Origin: Mactra quadrangularis
Lineage: Eukaryota > Mollusca > Bivalvia > Venerida > Mactridae
Assembly (NCBI GenBank): GCA_025267735.1
Contig: CM046293.1
Coordinates: 9,262,560-9,326,559 of the forward strand
DNA: 64,000 bases
Direction of reading: 5' to 3'
The position numbers and the translations under genes were made by a program. Of this stretch, positions 23,531 to 34,019 are shown in pieces (within the stretch, counting starts at the first letter, position 1; the number at the start of each line of letters is the position of its first letter). The notes beneath the pieces were generated by a model. The model searched no databases. It was given only the letters and a program-made list of their open reading frames with translations, and was not told the DNA's origin.

Positions 23531-24583
23531 CTGTAAAGTCGGTGAACGTACGTAAGCATGAAGCTTAGACTAGAAAATTACATTACATATTACTTATTTA
23601 TACAAATTCTGTATATTTATTTACAAAAAAATCATTGAAATTTAAAAAAATAGTAAATTTTCATTGTCTTCAAACTTTTTATGAGCACTGTACATTATTT
23701 GATACAAAGAAATAATGGAACAATATTGAGCCAGGCGAGTTTTACAAAAAAATTTGATTATTTATTGCCTTAAATCTGTGCAAATAAACACGACATGTTT
23801 TGTTTTTTCATTAATTTTGTCACATCATAAATTCTACTCAATACGTGTGTGGAGATTGTTGTCTGTGATAACGTATTATTGGATAACTTGAGAAAAGAGA
23901 AAAGCCGGTATTAGATATTTTACTTAACTTGTTGTGGAGTCTACTTTGTTCTCTACAATCTTTGGGACGTACTTGTGATACGAGACGTTTGTGAACTGTA
24001 TTTAGTTCTGCTTTGTGTCTGCTTTATGATGGGTATTTATAACAGAGTGCTTGCCAAGTTGTAGATATTTAGTTAATGAAATACATAGTTTTAAATGTGT
24101 ATGAAAGTCTTGAATAGCGAGTTATAATAAAATTGAACATATAGTAAATAATTTAATATATAATTTGTTCAATTTGTGGAGATATTATAGAATTCAGTCT
24201 ATCTATATATTACTAAACTTGTGAATGAGACATACGACTTTCATTTTCTAACGATAAAAAAGAAATACACTACCACATTTTGTGAAAAAAAAGAAATACA
24301 TATATTTGCTTGAATTCTGGAACGATTTATTGAATGCTGTATATTACTTTTTACGTGGAATTATTTGTGCGTTTGATTAATTTATCTTTATTTTATTCAC
24401 TTATATATGAATAAATGTGTAACATTTGATTTGTTGACTGGAATTTTCTTGGTCAAAATAGCGAAAGCTTGACATAGATAGACCTATTTATGAACATTAA
24501 TTAGGGACAATTTTTTCACTTTGTTGAAAGTGTAAATTCTTACTTGTTTTACTTCGTGTGCAAGAATTGATTTTAAAATAAAA

Positions 24584-24788
24584 ATGGAAAATGTAACTGA
24601 CCAAGATACTGACTATGCGGATTATTATAGAAATGAAGTATCGCCTGCACTTTTCTATTTTGCAAAATATGCAACAATTTACCTTCAACCGGTTATTTTT
24701 TCTGCTGGACTTTTAGGGAATTTTATGTCATTTTGTGTATTCTTGTCCAAATCAATGAGGAAAATATCTTCAAACATGTACTTAGCTG
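24584..24788 (+). CDS. First coding exon of a class A GPCR, copy A
   Basis: The exon encodes 68 residues plus one base and ends at a canonical donor, GTAAGT (24,789). The start ATG follows TAAAATAAAA. The N-terminus is acidic, with a potential glycosylation site (NVT, residues 3-5). Residues about 29-55 form a hydrophobic segment with the TM1 signature SAGLLGNFMSFCVF, where the Asn is the conserved position 1.50. It continues into a basic first loop (SKSMRKISSNMYLA), which normally leads into TM2. This resembles invertebrate peptide-receptor-like rhodopsin-family genes; the ligand cannot be inferred. Copy B differs at only two of 205 bases (Asp8 to Glu and one silent change), far fewer than the flanks. 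No exon encoding TM2-TM7 was found in the window. Confidence 0.82.
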
Positions 24789-25035
24789 GTAAGTCACAAG
24801 TTCCCCAAGCTGCCCTTCAAAAGTTCCTTTACGTTACAATTAATGAAAGTGCTACATTTTCTTAGTTCATATTTGAAGAATTATTGTAATATTGTTCATT
24901 TCATTCATTATTAATGCAACGGAAACATAATTTCTATCGGTACATTTGCAGCTAAATGTATCTATCAGCCTCCGAAACTTTTGTTAATGTATCTCAATGA
25001 TTCAATATCCAGTTTGAGATATTTTTACTATTAGT

Positions 25036-25312
25036 CGAGGGGTCGAGGGTTCGATTCCCGGGCGGGGCATACTTTCGTGGAGCTTGGTCATGAAATTATT
25101 TGTACGAATATTCTCCATCTTACCAATAAATTTTAATTATGTAGGGCAGTTGTCAGTCACTGACGAAAGTATGCGCTTAGTAGTCGTTTAACAGCTAAAT
25201 CCAGAGATTTAGCCTTTCCAGGAGGAGTGGGTAGGTTGACTGACCGCCGTTATATGACCTTACAATGTGTTGCTACGGCGTTAAACCCAACAAGCAAACA
25301 AGCAAACAAACA
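25036..25312 (+). mobile_element. Type-3 SINE private to copy A (5'-truncated)
   Basis: It starts inside the tRNA-like head (TCGAGGGGTCGAGGGTTCGA) and ends with 'tgttgctacggcgttaaacc' and (CAAA)n. Copy B lacks it, although B also has a local deletion here (opposite about 24,980-25,455), so the timing is not fully settled. Confidence 0.88.
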
Positions 25313-25450
25313 AATAGATTTTTTTGTTATTTTATATTCATAAGACAAATGTACTGATTAGAAAAAGTAAGATTGAAATTAATTAACAATAAACTGCTTT
25401 TACAACTTTTTGATATTCTATTAAGTACAACATAAATTGTGATTGTGGGA

Positions 25451-25475
25451 ACGAACTTTTGGAGTGCAGTGTATA
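25451..25475 (+). repeat. Tc1/mariner-like end motif
   Basis: GAACTTTTGGAGTGCAGTGT matches the terminus seen at 43,441 and elsewhere. A partner end is not obvious. Confidence 0.4.
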
Positions 25476-25839
25476 ATATGAAATTAAATCAAAGTGAAAT
25501 TGTTTATGTGATTTATTTGTCAAACAATATGGGATAGCGGTTTGCTGCAATTTAGTATGTTGCCACTCTGTTATGTGTATCATGTCTCTGGTTTACAAAC
25601 ACCAACTTTAGTACTACGGATACAGTTTATAACAACACCAGTTTGTATATGACGTTTCATAATAGTCCATGATCGTTATTGTTATCAAACATACTTTATA
25701 ATTTTCTTAATCCAATATTAAATCAAAGTGAAGTTCAGATTCACAGCAATGTTCATAATAGTGCAAATATTCATTTAGTAAATTGATCATAATTATGACG
25801 AAAGTGTATTCGGACAACCTGACCCGTGGACAACTCAGC

Positions 25840-26000
25840 ACGTGGTCAACCCGTGATCATATATAAAAGAATGTAAATGTTTTTTTTTTATTTTACAATA
25901 ACTACCCGTATAGTATTTTATCGTAAACAATCATATTGTCTCCTTTCGTATCGATACGTATCGTATTGTGTGATGACCGTACCGTCTTATCCATACATTC
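25840..26000 (-). mobile_element. hAT-like element relic with TACGTATCG palindromes
   Basis: The reverse complement matches the interior of the complete hAT-like element at 48,608-48,989: 'gacggtacggtcatcacac', 'gatacgtatcgatacgaaag', 'cgggtagttattg' and 'tatatgatca'. Only one end is recognisable. Copy B has it at 60,465-60,615. Confidence 0.65.
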
Positions 26001-26299
26001 GTAATGGTACGCTCCTGAAGACATGACAAAACAAGGAAAATTAACCGTACTCGCGAATATGAGATTTAGTAATGAAGTACGACTTTTATTTTTCAAATTA
26101 CTCGCTATGTTTGGAATATCTTTATTTATTTTTTGCCAAATATGGTAATTAATTCTTGTGACTTTGGATCCAGTTAATACATGTATGTCAATGGCCAACA
26201 TTTACACTTCAACAAAATGTTGCATAGCGGCGAATATTTTTTTTAAAGATATTTCTTGTTTCGATGTGTTTTGGATAGACAGAAATATCGCCTCAAGTG

Positions 26300-26690
26300 A
26301 AATGCACATGCCATTTAAGACACCACGTGTTTTGAGAATTGGCGAACAAAAAGTTTCAAGTATGAAGTTTTTGGTATTGGGGAACATCTATGTTTTAACT
26401 CAGTCTGACATTATAAGTACAAACACATTATTTGCGACTGTTGGTTTTAGGCATTTACATGCAGAGAATGTCGGTCTCCAATAACGATTGTCTGATGTAA
26501 GATGTCTCAAAGAAAACACTTCTTCCACCGTTTGTGTGAACTGTGCTTTTAAATTGAAAATGAACATAAAACTTTATAATGGGTACATTACTGTTTTGAT
26601 CCTACATTTAATGAGTTTTACATTTGGTTAGGAAATCATGTTCTTACTTGAGTGTAGTTTCAATGATATTAACAACAAAAAATCCAAATG
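26300..26690. other. Near-identical block shared with copy B
   Basis: From about 26,356 to 26,685 the copies differ at a single base (A at about 26,430 versus G in B), although flanking sequence differs at around one base in ten. The block contains a 40-codon frame ending HLHAENVGLQ, but B has a stop upstream (TAG for TGG at about 26,272 of A), and the identity runs well past the frame. This fits recent gene conversion or strong non-coding constraint. Confidence 0.7.
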
Positions 26691-26892
26691 ATTTATAACT
26701 ATTTTTGCAATCTGGTTAAAACCAGTTAAAAAATTCCCTGTGAATAACACACCGACAAATTAGTTCGCAAATCTTGCTCTTAAATAGAAATTTCAAAATC
26801 AAGATGCTATTAATAGCTTTTCGTCTAGATGAAAGCTAAGCATTGATTGGTCGATACAAAGGTCATCTTGACATGCCATTCGAGCGTCTATA

Positions 26893-26929
26893 AGAGATCC
26901 TATACGACAGCGGTCTGTAGGATATCTCT
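26893..26929 (+). other. Stem-loop, copy A
   Basis: AGAGATCCTATA pairs with TGTAGGATATCTCT around a CGACAGCGGTC loop: 12 pairs, one of them G-U, with a 2-nt bulge. Equivalents are at 61,518-61,554 (B) and 51,997-52,031 (C). Confidence 0.5.
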
Positions 26930-28237
26930 TTACGGAGATTGCTACTTTTGTAAACGTATTTTCTGGAAAAAGTTTCACTTAGTTGGAATTACAACAGTTA
27001 TATTTTGAAAATAAACTATTGTTTGGTTGGCGTCCTGTGTTTCATACCTTGAATGTATTTGGAAAAAAAATTCAAGTTTAAATGTATAGTATAGAGTGAC
27101 AACATTAACCTGAGTTTGAACTACGTTATTATAATGATCACACGCTTCACTTGCATTAAATCGTGAGTTTCCGGTTTTTGCCGAAGGCATCTGATAAAGC
27201 GCGATTCCCAACGAAGACAAAAATAGAGAGTAAATACCGAGTTTAATATATTCTAGCCATAAAAGTTTAAAGACACAACTTATAAATCTTGGACATGAAA
27301 AGGAAATTGTAGTATAGTGGTTACTTTATAATAGAGGTGAAAATTTCAAGTATTACATGTTTTATGACTTTTTCGTGTTTGCTAGCAAGTGAAATGAATT
27401 GAGGCCCATGCATAGTTATTGATTGATATTTCTAGTACTGCATTTATGAATATCTCTGGCAAAATTGATTAAGTAAATTGTTTTTTCGGCGCCTAGTTCC
27501 AAACTGTTTGTCATTCAGACAATATTTCCACCATATTTTAAAACAATGGATAAAAAATTGGTTAAGCAGAGAACATTTAATTAAGCAGACGACAGTTTTC
27601 TTCGTAGCTGCTCAACGATTAGACATATGTAATACATAATAATGGAATTGTTTTTCTTTTCACAATTTTATCTACATTTGTAAATGGATTTCAAGACAAA
27701 ATCACAGAAGTATTGTCACCAAGTGCCTTCCTTAATGTACCTAATCCTCTTTATCGTCCATATATGGGCCACATATGGCTTTTCAAAGAGAATGAGAGCT
27801 TATTACTGTCACTCGGGTGTCGGTATCCGATATCTCACCGTTTGCGACGTCAGACTTTGATAATTTCAGTTGTATCAAGAATTTGAGGGATTTTTGTTGG
27901 GAGGAAGCCAGCTTGGCCACTTACAGTGACCGCTGATAGCAGGTGGCTATTATTGCAGGTTATACTATACATGCATACACAATACACAAAAGTGAGTTGA
28001 CAATACATTGTACTCTATTGCTTTAGATAAAGAAATCAAATCAATATATATGACTAGATCTGTAACATTCATGATTCAGACAGTGATATGTTTGACTGAA
28101 GTAACTATGATTGTTGCTTGATTCACTAAATATTTTAAATATGAAACCTTCTTATGATAATATAAATATTTTTTTTTATTTAAAGATGAACGCTCCTAAA
28201 GCACAAGACTTATCTACCAGGAGGTAACATTACATAA

Positions 28238-28458
28238 TCTGTGTTGTTTAACGTCGTATTCAACACATATTGTCATATAGACGACGGCCAGCTCTTCCTA
28301 CTATAGATTTCTTGGACACTTTTCTATCACCAGTACTAACTTACCCTTCCACGAGGCCGACAACTCATGTATAGGGTATGACCTACCGCGACCGAGCTCA
28401 TACCCGCGATCTCCGGATTCGAAGTCAGACATGCTAACCACTACGCCACGGCCGCGGC
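28238..28458 (-). mobile_element. Type-2 SINE, copy A
   Basis: This is the reverse complement of the 8,941 type: 'gtttaacgtcgtattcaaca' at the 3' end and 'gccacggccgcgg' at the head. A near-match duplication, AACATTACATAA / AACATAACATAA, flanks it. It is shared with copy B at 62,826, so it predates the duplication. Confidence 0.88.
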
Positions 28459-28718
28459 AACATAACATAACGATTACAATTTTACATATATATAATCAAT
28501 GTAAACAACATATATCTGTTTATAAAAATAAAAAAAAATAAAAAGAAATATTGACAAGCAGCAATCTAGGTTATTATATTAAGAAAGATATATAGAGAGA
28601 TGATAACAGCTAGTTACAATACTTGTATGGCGTTTGTTTAAAAATTATTATGTTTTGAAAAAGAATTACTTTAAGCAAAGAGTGGAAGTTATTAAGAGAC
28701 GATGCATCTTTATAGTGA

Positions 28719-29025
28719 GTGGTAAAATATTCCAAAACTCATCTGAAGTTCAGCAACAACAACAAGACAAATGATATCAAAGAAGATGTTAGAATCAAAG
28801 AGATGAATCAGATACAAATATTACTTTATGTTATAAAGCATGCACTTAGTCAATTAAGTTGTACAGAAAAATTAAACAGTTCCCACAAAGTATACAATTA
28901 CTATGTAAATAATGTAAGAACTAAGTCGATTCAATCTAAAAGAAGCCATAAACTCAACCGTCATTCAGCTTTAAAGAGCTAAGTGGATCATGCATTGATG
29001 AAGTTTGCACAAATGTTGTTATCAT
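28719..29025 (+). other. Conserved exon-like block, copy A
   Basis: An acceptor-like TTCAG stands at about 28,753, and a consensus donor, AAAGTAAGT, at about 29,022 is kept in both copies. Between them a 70-codon frame includes DIKEDVRIKEMNQIQILLYV. Bases 28,760-28,866 are unchanged in copy B. However, the later codon differences are mostly amino-acid changing, B has AA where A has the acceptor AG, and the frame stops before the donor. An untranslated or non-coding RNA exon fits better than a protein exon. Confidence 0.3.
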
Positions 29026-29319
29026 TTAAAGTAAGTCAACATAGAAAAAAGGAAGAAGAAATGATGTTGACATAAGACATTTCATGAACAGAAATGTTCT
29101 ATCATTTTATTACATGATACATCTAATGATAAAGTACAGGGCTTTTAGACAGTTTACTATTGTGCATTCAAGCATACACTACATACGACTCTAGCTTTCA
29201 GATAAAAATGCGTTTGTTGGCACAATACATTATGAAAATTGCATTATAGTCCAATGATTATGCAATTTAATTGCGATAGTCAGTGTTTGAATTAGGGTAA
29301 TTCAAACTGGCAAATAGAA

Positions 29320-29700
29320 AATACATGTATAGTGCGACAATATTAACATGATCATAAACTACCTAATTATGATAATTACACGCTTCTCTTACAATTAATC
29401 GTGAGTTTCCGTATGCGAATAAACGATTGAGCACGTGTTAATAACAGCCTATGTAACTATTAATCAATTTTGTAAAATGGCATGCTATTGTACTTATAAT
29501 TTTTGACACATTCGTTAATGGCGAAACACGCAATATTGGGATTATATTTTAAACTATTCATTCTTATGAAAGCAAAACTTATTGTTAAATTCGTGTAATT
29601 TACCGAAAGTTTGCGATAAAACACGATTTACAGCCGAAGACAAAAATAATTTTTAAATGCTGAGTTTAATTTATTCTTGCATAAAAGACAAGCTCAGGTT
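29320..29700 (+). repeat. Internal repeat of 27,095-27,260
   Basis: 'gacaatattaac', 'aactacctaattat', 'acacgcttct' and 'atcgtgagtttccg', then after an insertion 'gccgaagacaaaaat' and 'gagtttaattt', repeat the order found at 27,095-27,260. The first part is also in copy B at 63,885-63,990. Confidence 0.65.
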
Positions 29701-30394
29701 AATTCTGTCGGACGATACAATTTGAAAATTAAAAAAAGGATTATATTTTTCAAATTTCCGAAAGATTGACTGTCACATGTCTAGTTCTCTTATATGTATA
29801 TCGTGACATGTCCACATGACTATTAAGCCATATTTTTTCAAGAAAACAAATCGGCTTATAGTTTGGCCAAACCCGGGTCGGCGGATTGGCGGGCAGGTGA
29901 ATGTCCGGTGTTGTAAACAATTACGTTCTAGTATTTAATAAGTGTAATATCTCTGCCATTTATACTCGGACCTTAAGGAAACATCATACAATACATTGTA
30001 ACAGTACTTGTTGTCATGATATTTGTTGTGATTAACAGAATTATGAAATAACCATAGCAACTCTACAATGCTTAATAATGGAAATTTTCCTTTAGTTTTT
30101 TTTGTTATTTCATATTATGAGAAAAAACAGTATGAAGAAAAAGTATGAAGCCACCAAAACTTTTCCTTGCCCAATATAAGTTGTATTTCTGAAGCCTTAT
30201 ACTCTATTTTATTCAATAAATTATTCATGACAATAATATAGATTTTCCTTCATGTTGCTGTAGCAATTAAACAAATAAAGAATGTGCTTGAATTTATTCA
30301 TAAAAAGTTTATGATGGACCATGAATTTTGTTCTCTATATAACCCAATTAAGGTGAAAATCCGGATTAAATGTGGTTTCCAGTTTACTTTTTAT
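29701..30394. other. Unassigned stretch right of copy A
   Basis: No feature could be supported. A short GC-rich patch lies at 29,865-29,905. Confidence 0.5.
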
Positions 30395-30598
30395 CCCACC
30401 CGAGTAGGTTATACTCTTCCATGAAAATTTGTCTATAATGTCAATTTTCCTGCATTTATAATGTACATGGAAAAGTTTCTGGCATTGTGGAAGAGTACAT
30501 GAGTACTTGTTATAGACAAGGGTCCAGGAAAGCTAGACTAGGTGCGCTTGTCGCCGTAATATAACTTAAATTCTGTTGACAAGACGTTAACCCCAGTA
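30395..30598 (+). mobile_element. Type-1 SINE, 5'-truncated
   Basis: It begins in box B (TCCCACCCGAGTAGGTTATA) and follows the 3,228 copy to 'gttgacaagacgttaaccc'. Confidence 0.85.
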
Positions 30599-30856
30599 TA
30601 AAAATTTGACAAAATTTATCAAACCACACGAAATAAACGTCTGTATCCTTGTTAAAAACAAGTATAAAAACTACTTTTATTTGTATAAGGTTGATTTAGA
30701 TTGAGACAATGAATAAATCATATTTGTAATAAGAATAAATAAACGACCGTGCCAAAACAAGAATTAATAGCCAGACACATTCTCTACATAGTGGTGTTTA
30801 AATGATTGAAGTAAACAGGTTGTAATGTTACAACTTGTATAAGTTCAACATTACTC

Positions 30857-31066
30857 TTAGTTAACACCAAACAATTCATCTTCATCGTAATTTAGAATAT
30901 AGCATAATGCCGACAGGTCTCCAGTGAACTTGTTATTTTTGTTGCAATCTATCTTGATACAATATAAGAACAAGTTTCTTTCATCTGAATCTGTGCTATA
31001 TCTCATTTTGATATACTGACTGGTGTGTTTTTGTCGTATCATTATTATCAGTGTTGCTTTCTTTTT
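30857..31066 (-). CDS. Exon-like unit, copy 1 of 3 (unknown protein)
   Basis: The minus-strand frame begins after AAAG with (G)CAACACTG and reads TLIIMIRQKHTSQYIKMRYS, then SDERNLFLYCIKIDCNKNN, ending NYDEDELFGVN and a stop. Two further copies on the plus strand (36,494 and 37,110) keep the frame, differing mainly by substitutions, and share some 150 bases beyond the stop. The common left boundary lies just after an AG, as for a 3'-terminal exon with its untranslated region, but the pyrimidine tract expected of a splice acceptor is absent. The family is not recognised. A repeat unit with a fortuitous frame is the alternative. Confidence 0.35.
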   Translation of the reverse strand, partial: KKKATLIIMIRQKHTSQYIKMRYSTDSDERNLFLYCIKIDCNKNNKFTGDLSALCYILNYDEDELFGVN

Positions 31067-31074
31067 AATCACTA

Positions 31075-31500
31075 TATATCGGACTATGGTAACAATGATA
31101 ATGCCTGAGTAATCCAAAAGTGGCGTTTTCTTTTATCAGTATCTCTGACTGGGGTAACAATGATAATGTCTGAGTAATCCAAAAGTGGCGTTTTCTTTTA
31201 TCACTATTGCGGACTGAAGTAACAATGATGATGTCCGAGTAATTCGAAAGTAGCGTTTTCTTTAATCACTCTTTTGGACTGTGAATACAATAATAATGTC
31301 CGTGTAATCCGAAGGTTGCGTTCTCTTTAATCTCTATTACGGACTATGGTTACAATGATAATGTCTGAGTAATCCGAAAGTTGCGTTCTCTTAAATCTCT
31401 ATTTGGGACTATGGTAACAATATTAATGTACAGAGTAATAAAAAAGTAATCATTCTCTTAACCACTATCTTTGACTGTGGTAATAATAATAATGTCTGAA
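31075..31500 (-). repeat. 65-bp tandem repeat, about seven units
   Basis: The word AACAATGATAATGTC recurs near 31,091, 31,156, 31,221, 31,286, 31,351, 31,416 and 31,482. Units carry 'gagtaatccgaaagt-gcgtt' and 'tttaatcactatt-cggact'. The array abuts the exon-like unit at 31,066. Confidence 0.92.
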
Positions 31501-31689
31501 GTTATGTTTTCGTACACTGTACCTATTCTCATGATTGTCAGATGAATTTTGAGTGGCATTTTTTCTTTTAGAGGATTCATTAAAAAATATTTTCAAGGAC
31601 CACTAATGTCATTATTTGGGAAACCTATCTGCGGGTAATAGGTTGCCCGACGTTAAAATTGGTTGTCCCGGGCAACCGGGCAACCGTTA

Positions 31690-31815
31690 ATTTCGCAGAC
31701 TGTCCGAGTAATCCAGCATTCTTTTTAACCACTGTCTCGGACTATGGTTACAATGATAATGTACGAGTAATCTGAATACTGAAGAGTGTGTTTTTGTCGT
31801 GTCATTTATTTTATC
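31690..31815 (-). repeat. Detached 65-bp unit followed by a piece of the exon-like unit
   Basis: 'gtccgagtaatccagcattc' and 'ggactatggttacaatgata' repeat the array. Then AATACTGAAGAGTGTGTTTT and TGTCGTGTCATT match the beginning of the exon-like unit (compare 31,012-31,045). The order unit-exon is repeated, which suggests the two spread together. Confidence 0.6.
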
Positions 31816-32068
31816 CTACCCCAAAGTGATCTTTTAGAAGGAAAACCTATTGACCAAATAAACCTATCTTTATTCGGCACCGTTGCTTTTTTCGGCAATC
31901 ACGTGACTACGCATTGACAGACTACTTTTCTGCATAATCATAACATTGGGCATCAAAAGCGGCGGCTGCGTTTCATTATTTTAACGACAACCTTACAAAT
32001 ATATTTTACACAAAATAATCTTATAAAGGATTTTACAAACAATTTCAATATAAATCTTAAATCACTTA

Positions 32069-32345
32069 CTTCATCATTCAAAAACAAAAACTCAGTCGTC
32101 GACGCTGTACAGTGCCTAACTCCTAAATTTGCGTTTCAATCCTTTCTGTGTGTGTATAAGTTGACGAATATCCAGCCATTATACAGTAAATACATAGGTT
32201 GACTATTGTTTTACCAAAGCCAAGCCACACATAAATTGAATATAATGAAACTGGCTTCAAAAAATCATCATCGTCATTCACGACACAGACCGTCCTGCCT
32301 CCTGGCCATTTTCTGAAAATTGTTGACATCTTTCAGCGTCGCTGG
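32069..32345 (-). promoter_or_regulatory. Candidate minus-strand promoter and first exon
   Basis: A CpG-rich stretch (GCGTCGCTGGCTCGCTGCG, 32,335-32,353) lies upstream on the minus strand. A start codon at 32,329 opens a 68-codon frame beginning MSTIFRKWPGGRTVCVVNDD and stopping at 32,123. A perfect donor, GATGAAGTAAGT, lies at about 32,068. If the donor is used, the frame would be an upstream ORF in a 5' exon. An alternative donor, TTTGGTAAAA, near 32,213 is in phase with the exon-like unit at 31,066. No transcript evidence is available. Confidence 0.3.
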
Positions 32346-32984
32346 CTCGCTGCGAATGTATTTCCCTTAATAATCCTTTCATCCAAATATCCTATCGTCT
32401 ATTTAAAGTTTGAATAACAAATTATCCTGATAATATTGGTTAAATCCATGATAAATAATAGAAAACGCGTCAAATGACGAATCCTACAAACGCTCCTAAA
32501 TACGACCGCCATGTTGACAACGAACTTTGCTTACATGACGTCATAAAAGCTGATTCGTCCTCGGAACATTCGCAAGTGATTTATTCGTCCAAAAATAAAA
32601 TTTTCCTTGTTTATTTATAAACCGAGTTTATTTTAGTATTTTCTCTTCTTCTTTCATTTAAAATATTGCCTTTACTAATATATACCCAGCAGGCACACGA
32701 CGTTGATTCAACGTTGTTACAACGTTGAAAATGAGACAGTGCGTTGAACAACCAATTTTAAACCACAAATAAATATTTTATCATCGGATGTTGATAACCG
32801 ACGTTGAAACAACGTTGATAATGGTTGTAGTATATTTTAAACCGTTCTCTTATTTCTTTATAATATTGCGATTATTTAGATGGTATATTATCTTCACCTC
32901 AAAGTATGCCCAAAATATTTTCTATTGACTATGAAATATAGAAACTGTTACTCTCTCACTATTTTGAATATTCTCTAACGAATA

Positions 32985-33110
32985 TTCTAGAAAGTGCTTT
33001 TCGCGCGTTTAGAAACTGCGCATGCGTGACGCATTCAGAAACGCGCAGTGCTGACCTCGACTTTCTAAAAGCGCTGACACAGATCTAGTCTAGAAAACAT
33101 TAGTTTGAAG
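32985..33110 (+). promoter_or_regulatory. NRF1-like promoter and 5' exon inside the transposon
   Basis: A CpG-rich island in AT-rich DNA contains TGCGCATGCGTG at 33,017, close to the NRF1 consensus, within a partly palindromic region (GCGCGTTTAGAAACTGCG and ACGCATTCAGAAACGCGC). A donor-like GAAGGTATGT follows at 33,110. Confidence 0.4.
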
Positions 33111-33576
33111 GTATGTACAACGATATTATACTAACATACTATATTTGTCATTGTTCTGTTTATAGATATCATTTGTTTTTAACACCCACGACTGGTTTAA
33201 GAGTTGAACTTGAACATTATGTGTGTGTTCAAGAAAGCCTTGTCGGCGCCATTATTCAAATCAAATATTCTATTTTCTTTGTCTTACGCCTGCAAATAGC
33301 ATTCTATTAAATGCATTCTGTGTTTAAAAATTATGTCAGGATTCTGTTTGTTGAAACATTAACAGAAACTTATCCATTGTATAATGTAAACTTCAAGTAG
33401 GTGGGTTTCAGACGTTTCGTCCCGATGTCATTCGACCCAATAGGCCAAATAGCACGGAGACGATTCGACCCCATGCCGATTTAACCTTGGTGTATCTTCT
33501 TGATATTATGGGATAAACATTACTTTTAGAGGTTAAATGTAATTAATGCATATTAGAATGCTCGTTTATTTTGCAG

Positions 33577-33669
33577 AATGTTACATAATGGATAAATGGC
33601 CAAGATGAATTTATCAGGCAAGAAGGAAATATGCCTTTGACAAAACTGTTCTGTTCCGACCAATTATAG
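33577..33669 (+). other. Candidate exon 2 in the transposon (93 nt)
   Basis: The acceptor TTTATTTTGCAG precedes it and the donor ATAGGTAATT follows it. All three frames contain stops, so it is untranslated or decayed. Confidence 0.35.
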
Positions 33670-33859
33670 GTAATTATGGTTTTACGTATTAGCTAAATTT
33701 TCTGCTTAGAACTGTTCTTCATTTTTTTTATATTTGCTTCACAAAGTTGTTAAAATCATGAGGTTCACTAGTGCTCCATCCACAAATTGATATTATATTT
33801 GCATAATCTGTGTGCAACAGTTCTTTTTTTATTCTTATGATTCATATTTTTGATTTCAG

Positions 33860-34019
33860 AGTCAGTTTTACAGAATCACTAGGGAGCCACGAAGTGCAAA
33901 GTCAATGGAACCATGTGAAGTTTTTAAAATATGCCCAAGAAAGGTCTGGAGGTGGGGGGCAGAAGAGACCAAGCTTAATATTTGTTACATATAGTTTTAT
34001 ACATATAGTTTTTAGTTAA
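33860..34019 (+). CDS. Candidate last exon in the transposon, unknown protein
   Basis: The acceptor TTTTTGATTTCAG is followed by a frame reading VSFTESLGSHEVQSQWNHVK, then FLKYAQERSGGGGQKRPSL, and stopping at 34,019. The Trp-containing helix-like segment followed by a glycine run faintly recalls Myb/SANT-like proteins of some transposons, but that is too weak to name. No start codon is secured, because the preceding candidate exon is not open. It could be a captured gene fragment. Confidence 0.3.

Larger units (their letters stand above)
18577..29455 (+). repeat. Segmental duplication, copy A
   Basis: This segment aligns in order and orientation with 55,700-64,000. Shared landmarks are the minisatellite (19,165), a type-3 SINE (19,811), a CAGAA-rich repeat (22,840), the MYND exon (23,237-23,530), the GPCR first exon (24,584), a TACGTATCG patch (25,940), a stem-loop (26,893) and a type-2 SINE (28,238). 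Copy A is longer because of a 2.4-kb private segment (20,360-22,768) and a private SINE (25,036). By eye about nine in ten bases agree outside indels, with much higher agreement in a few blocks. The left end is near 18,577. Copy B runs out at the window edge opposite about 29,455. Confidence 0.93.

Noticed and set aside
26158..26484. 108-codon plus-strand frame overlapping the near-identical block
   Set aside because: The copy-B counterpart has a stop (TAG for TGG) within the frame, and the identity continues beyond the coding end.
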